From the NCBI GenBank assembly GCA_903906325.1, contig CAIVJV010000316.1, positions 1-5,751 on the forward strand: 5,751 bases of DNA, in the 5' to 3' direction. The stretch comes from an uncultured Gemmatimonadota bacterium. GTDB lineage: Bacteria > Gemmatimonadota > Gemmatimonadetes > Gemmatimonadales > Gemmatimonadaceae. Shown here one piece after another: positions 5,371 to 5,751 of this stretch. The position numbers and the translations under genes were made by a program. Every line of letters begins with the position of its first letter. Positions within the stretch are counted from its first letter, which is position 1. The notes beneath the pieces were generated by a model, which searched no databases, was not told the DNA's origin, and was given only the letters and a program-made list of their open reading frames with translations.

Positions 5371-5742
5371 GGTTCCGCCGGACGATCGCGTCGTGGGCTT
5401 CGGTCCGCGCCGAGGAAAGTCCGGGCTCCTTGGACATGCTGCCAGGTAACGCCTGGGCACGTCGCGAGACGTGACGGATAGTGCCACAGAGAACAGACCG
5501 CCTTCGCGCGAGCGGAGGTAAGGGTGAAACGGTGGGGTAAGAGCCCACCGCGCCACTGGCAACAGGGGCGGCACGGCAAACCCCAGCAGGAGCAAGGCCG
5601 AATAGGCGGCGAGCAGCAGTCCTCTGCGATCAAGACGCCGCGGGTTGGCCGCTAGAGCGTCCGGGCGACCGGGCGCCGAGAGAAATGATCGTCCGAGGTC
5701 CTCGTGGCCTCGACAGAACCCGGCTTACAGGCGGAACCAGCG
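5371..5742 (+). ncRNA. rnpB: RNase P RNA (bacterial type A), catalytic subunit
   Basis: This RNA is the ribozyme that removes 5' leaders from tRNA precursors, with the RnpA protein. Conserved cores are GAGGAAAGTCCGGGCTCC (5412-5429), GCCAGGTAACGCCTGG (5441-5456), GGTAAGGGTGAAAC (5517-5530), GGAGCAAGGCCGAATAGG near 5588-5605 and ACAGAACCCGGCTTAC near the 3' end. Pairing fixes the ends: P1 is GGTTCCGCC (5371-5379) with GGCGGAACC (5730-5738). P2 is GGACGATC (5380-5387) with GATCGTCC (5687-5694). P3 carries a UUCG loop, P9 and P12 carry GCGA loops, P13 is GGTGGG/CCCACC, and P18 is GCGTCCGG (5657-5664) with CCGGGCGC (5669-5676) around GCGA. The GGTTGG segment at 5643-5648 provides the loop that pairs with the tRNA 3' CCA. 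The 5' end matches the promoter; the exact 3' end is uncertain by several bases. It appears complete. Confidence 0.96.
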
Positions 5743-5751
5743 ATGACGCGA

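Noticed and set aside
4405..5481. 358-codon open frame on the plus strand opposite the AraC-type gene and running into rnpB
   Set aside because: No domain, biased composition, and it runs into the structured RNase P RNA. The real gene is on the minus strand with a Shine-Dalgarno and helix-turn-helix motifs.
5274..5633. Minus-strand small open frames over rnpB
   Set aside because: They are antisense to a fully recognisable structured RNA, with no coding signals.
1..5751. CRISPR array, transposon ends, tRNA genes, tandem repeats or a clustered defence system
   Set aside because: On reading both strands I saw no spaced repeats, terminal inverted repeats, transposase motifs, tRNA T-loops or defence-type domains. 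The genes are ordinary housekeeping and signalling types.

Overview
This is a GC-rich bacterial chromosomal segment with six protein genes, one of them cut by the left edge, and the RNase P RNA gene. The most telling gene is a lipoprotein ending in a GWxTD domain, a family common in Gemmatimonadota and Acidobacteriota. Together with the base composition and the SD-less starts placed 7-8 nt after TANNNT hexamers, it suggests a Gemmatimonadota genome. That assignment is inference from family distribution; no marker gene settles it. I see no mobile element, CRISPR array, tRNA or foreign-looking island.

Layout. Minus strand 1740-1: a GWxTD lipoprotein gene overlaps, by a GTGA stop/start, a diacylglycerol/polyprenol kinase family membrane protein that runs off the left end. 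Plus strand 1845-2750: a compact soluble Ser/Thr protein kinase, divergent from the lipoprotein across a 104-bp promoter region. Minus strand 3649-2747: a one-TM sensor histidine kinase with no sensory domain, convergent with the Ser/Thr kinase and overlapping its stop by 4 bp. Plus strand 3718-4269: pyrE, orotate phosphoribosyltransferase. Minus strand 5205-4282: an AraC-type regulator with an N-terminal region that looks like a receiver fold without its phospho-acceptor. Plus strand from about 5371: rnpB, nearly complete, with helices P1, P2, P3, P9, P12, P13 and P18 traceable by base pairing.

Regulation. Three plus-strand units (Ser/Thr kinase, pyrE, rnpB) share one geometry: a TANNNT hexamer followed by exactly 7 nt and then the ATG or the first base of RNA helix P1. 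For the two protein genes this predicts leaderless mRNAs, and neither has a Shine-Dalgarno sequence. The lipoprotein gene has a similar arrangement (8 nt). The histidine kinase and the AraC-type gene instead carry purine-rich Shine-Dalgarno-like sequences.

How the genes relate. Only the lipoprotein/lipid-kinase pair looks like a true operon, pointing to the cell envelope. The two protein kinases, pyrE, the regulator and rnpB are separate transcription units. I found no convincing novel multi-gene system. The points most worth a second look are the translationally coupled GWxTD/lipid-kinase pair, the leaderless promoters, the amphipathic tail of the Ser/Thr kinase and the receiver-like domain of the AraC-type regulator.
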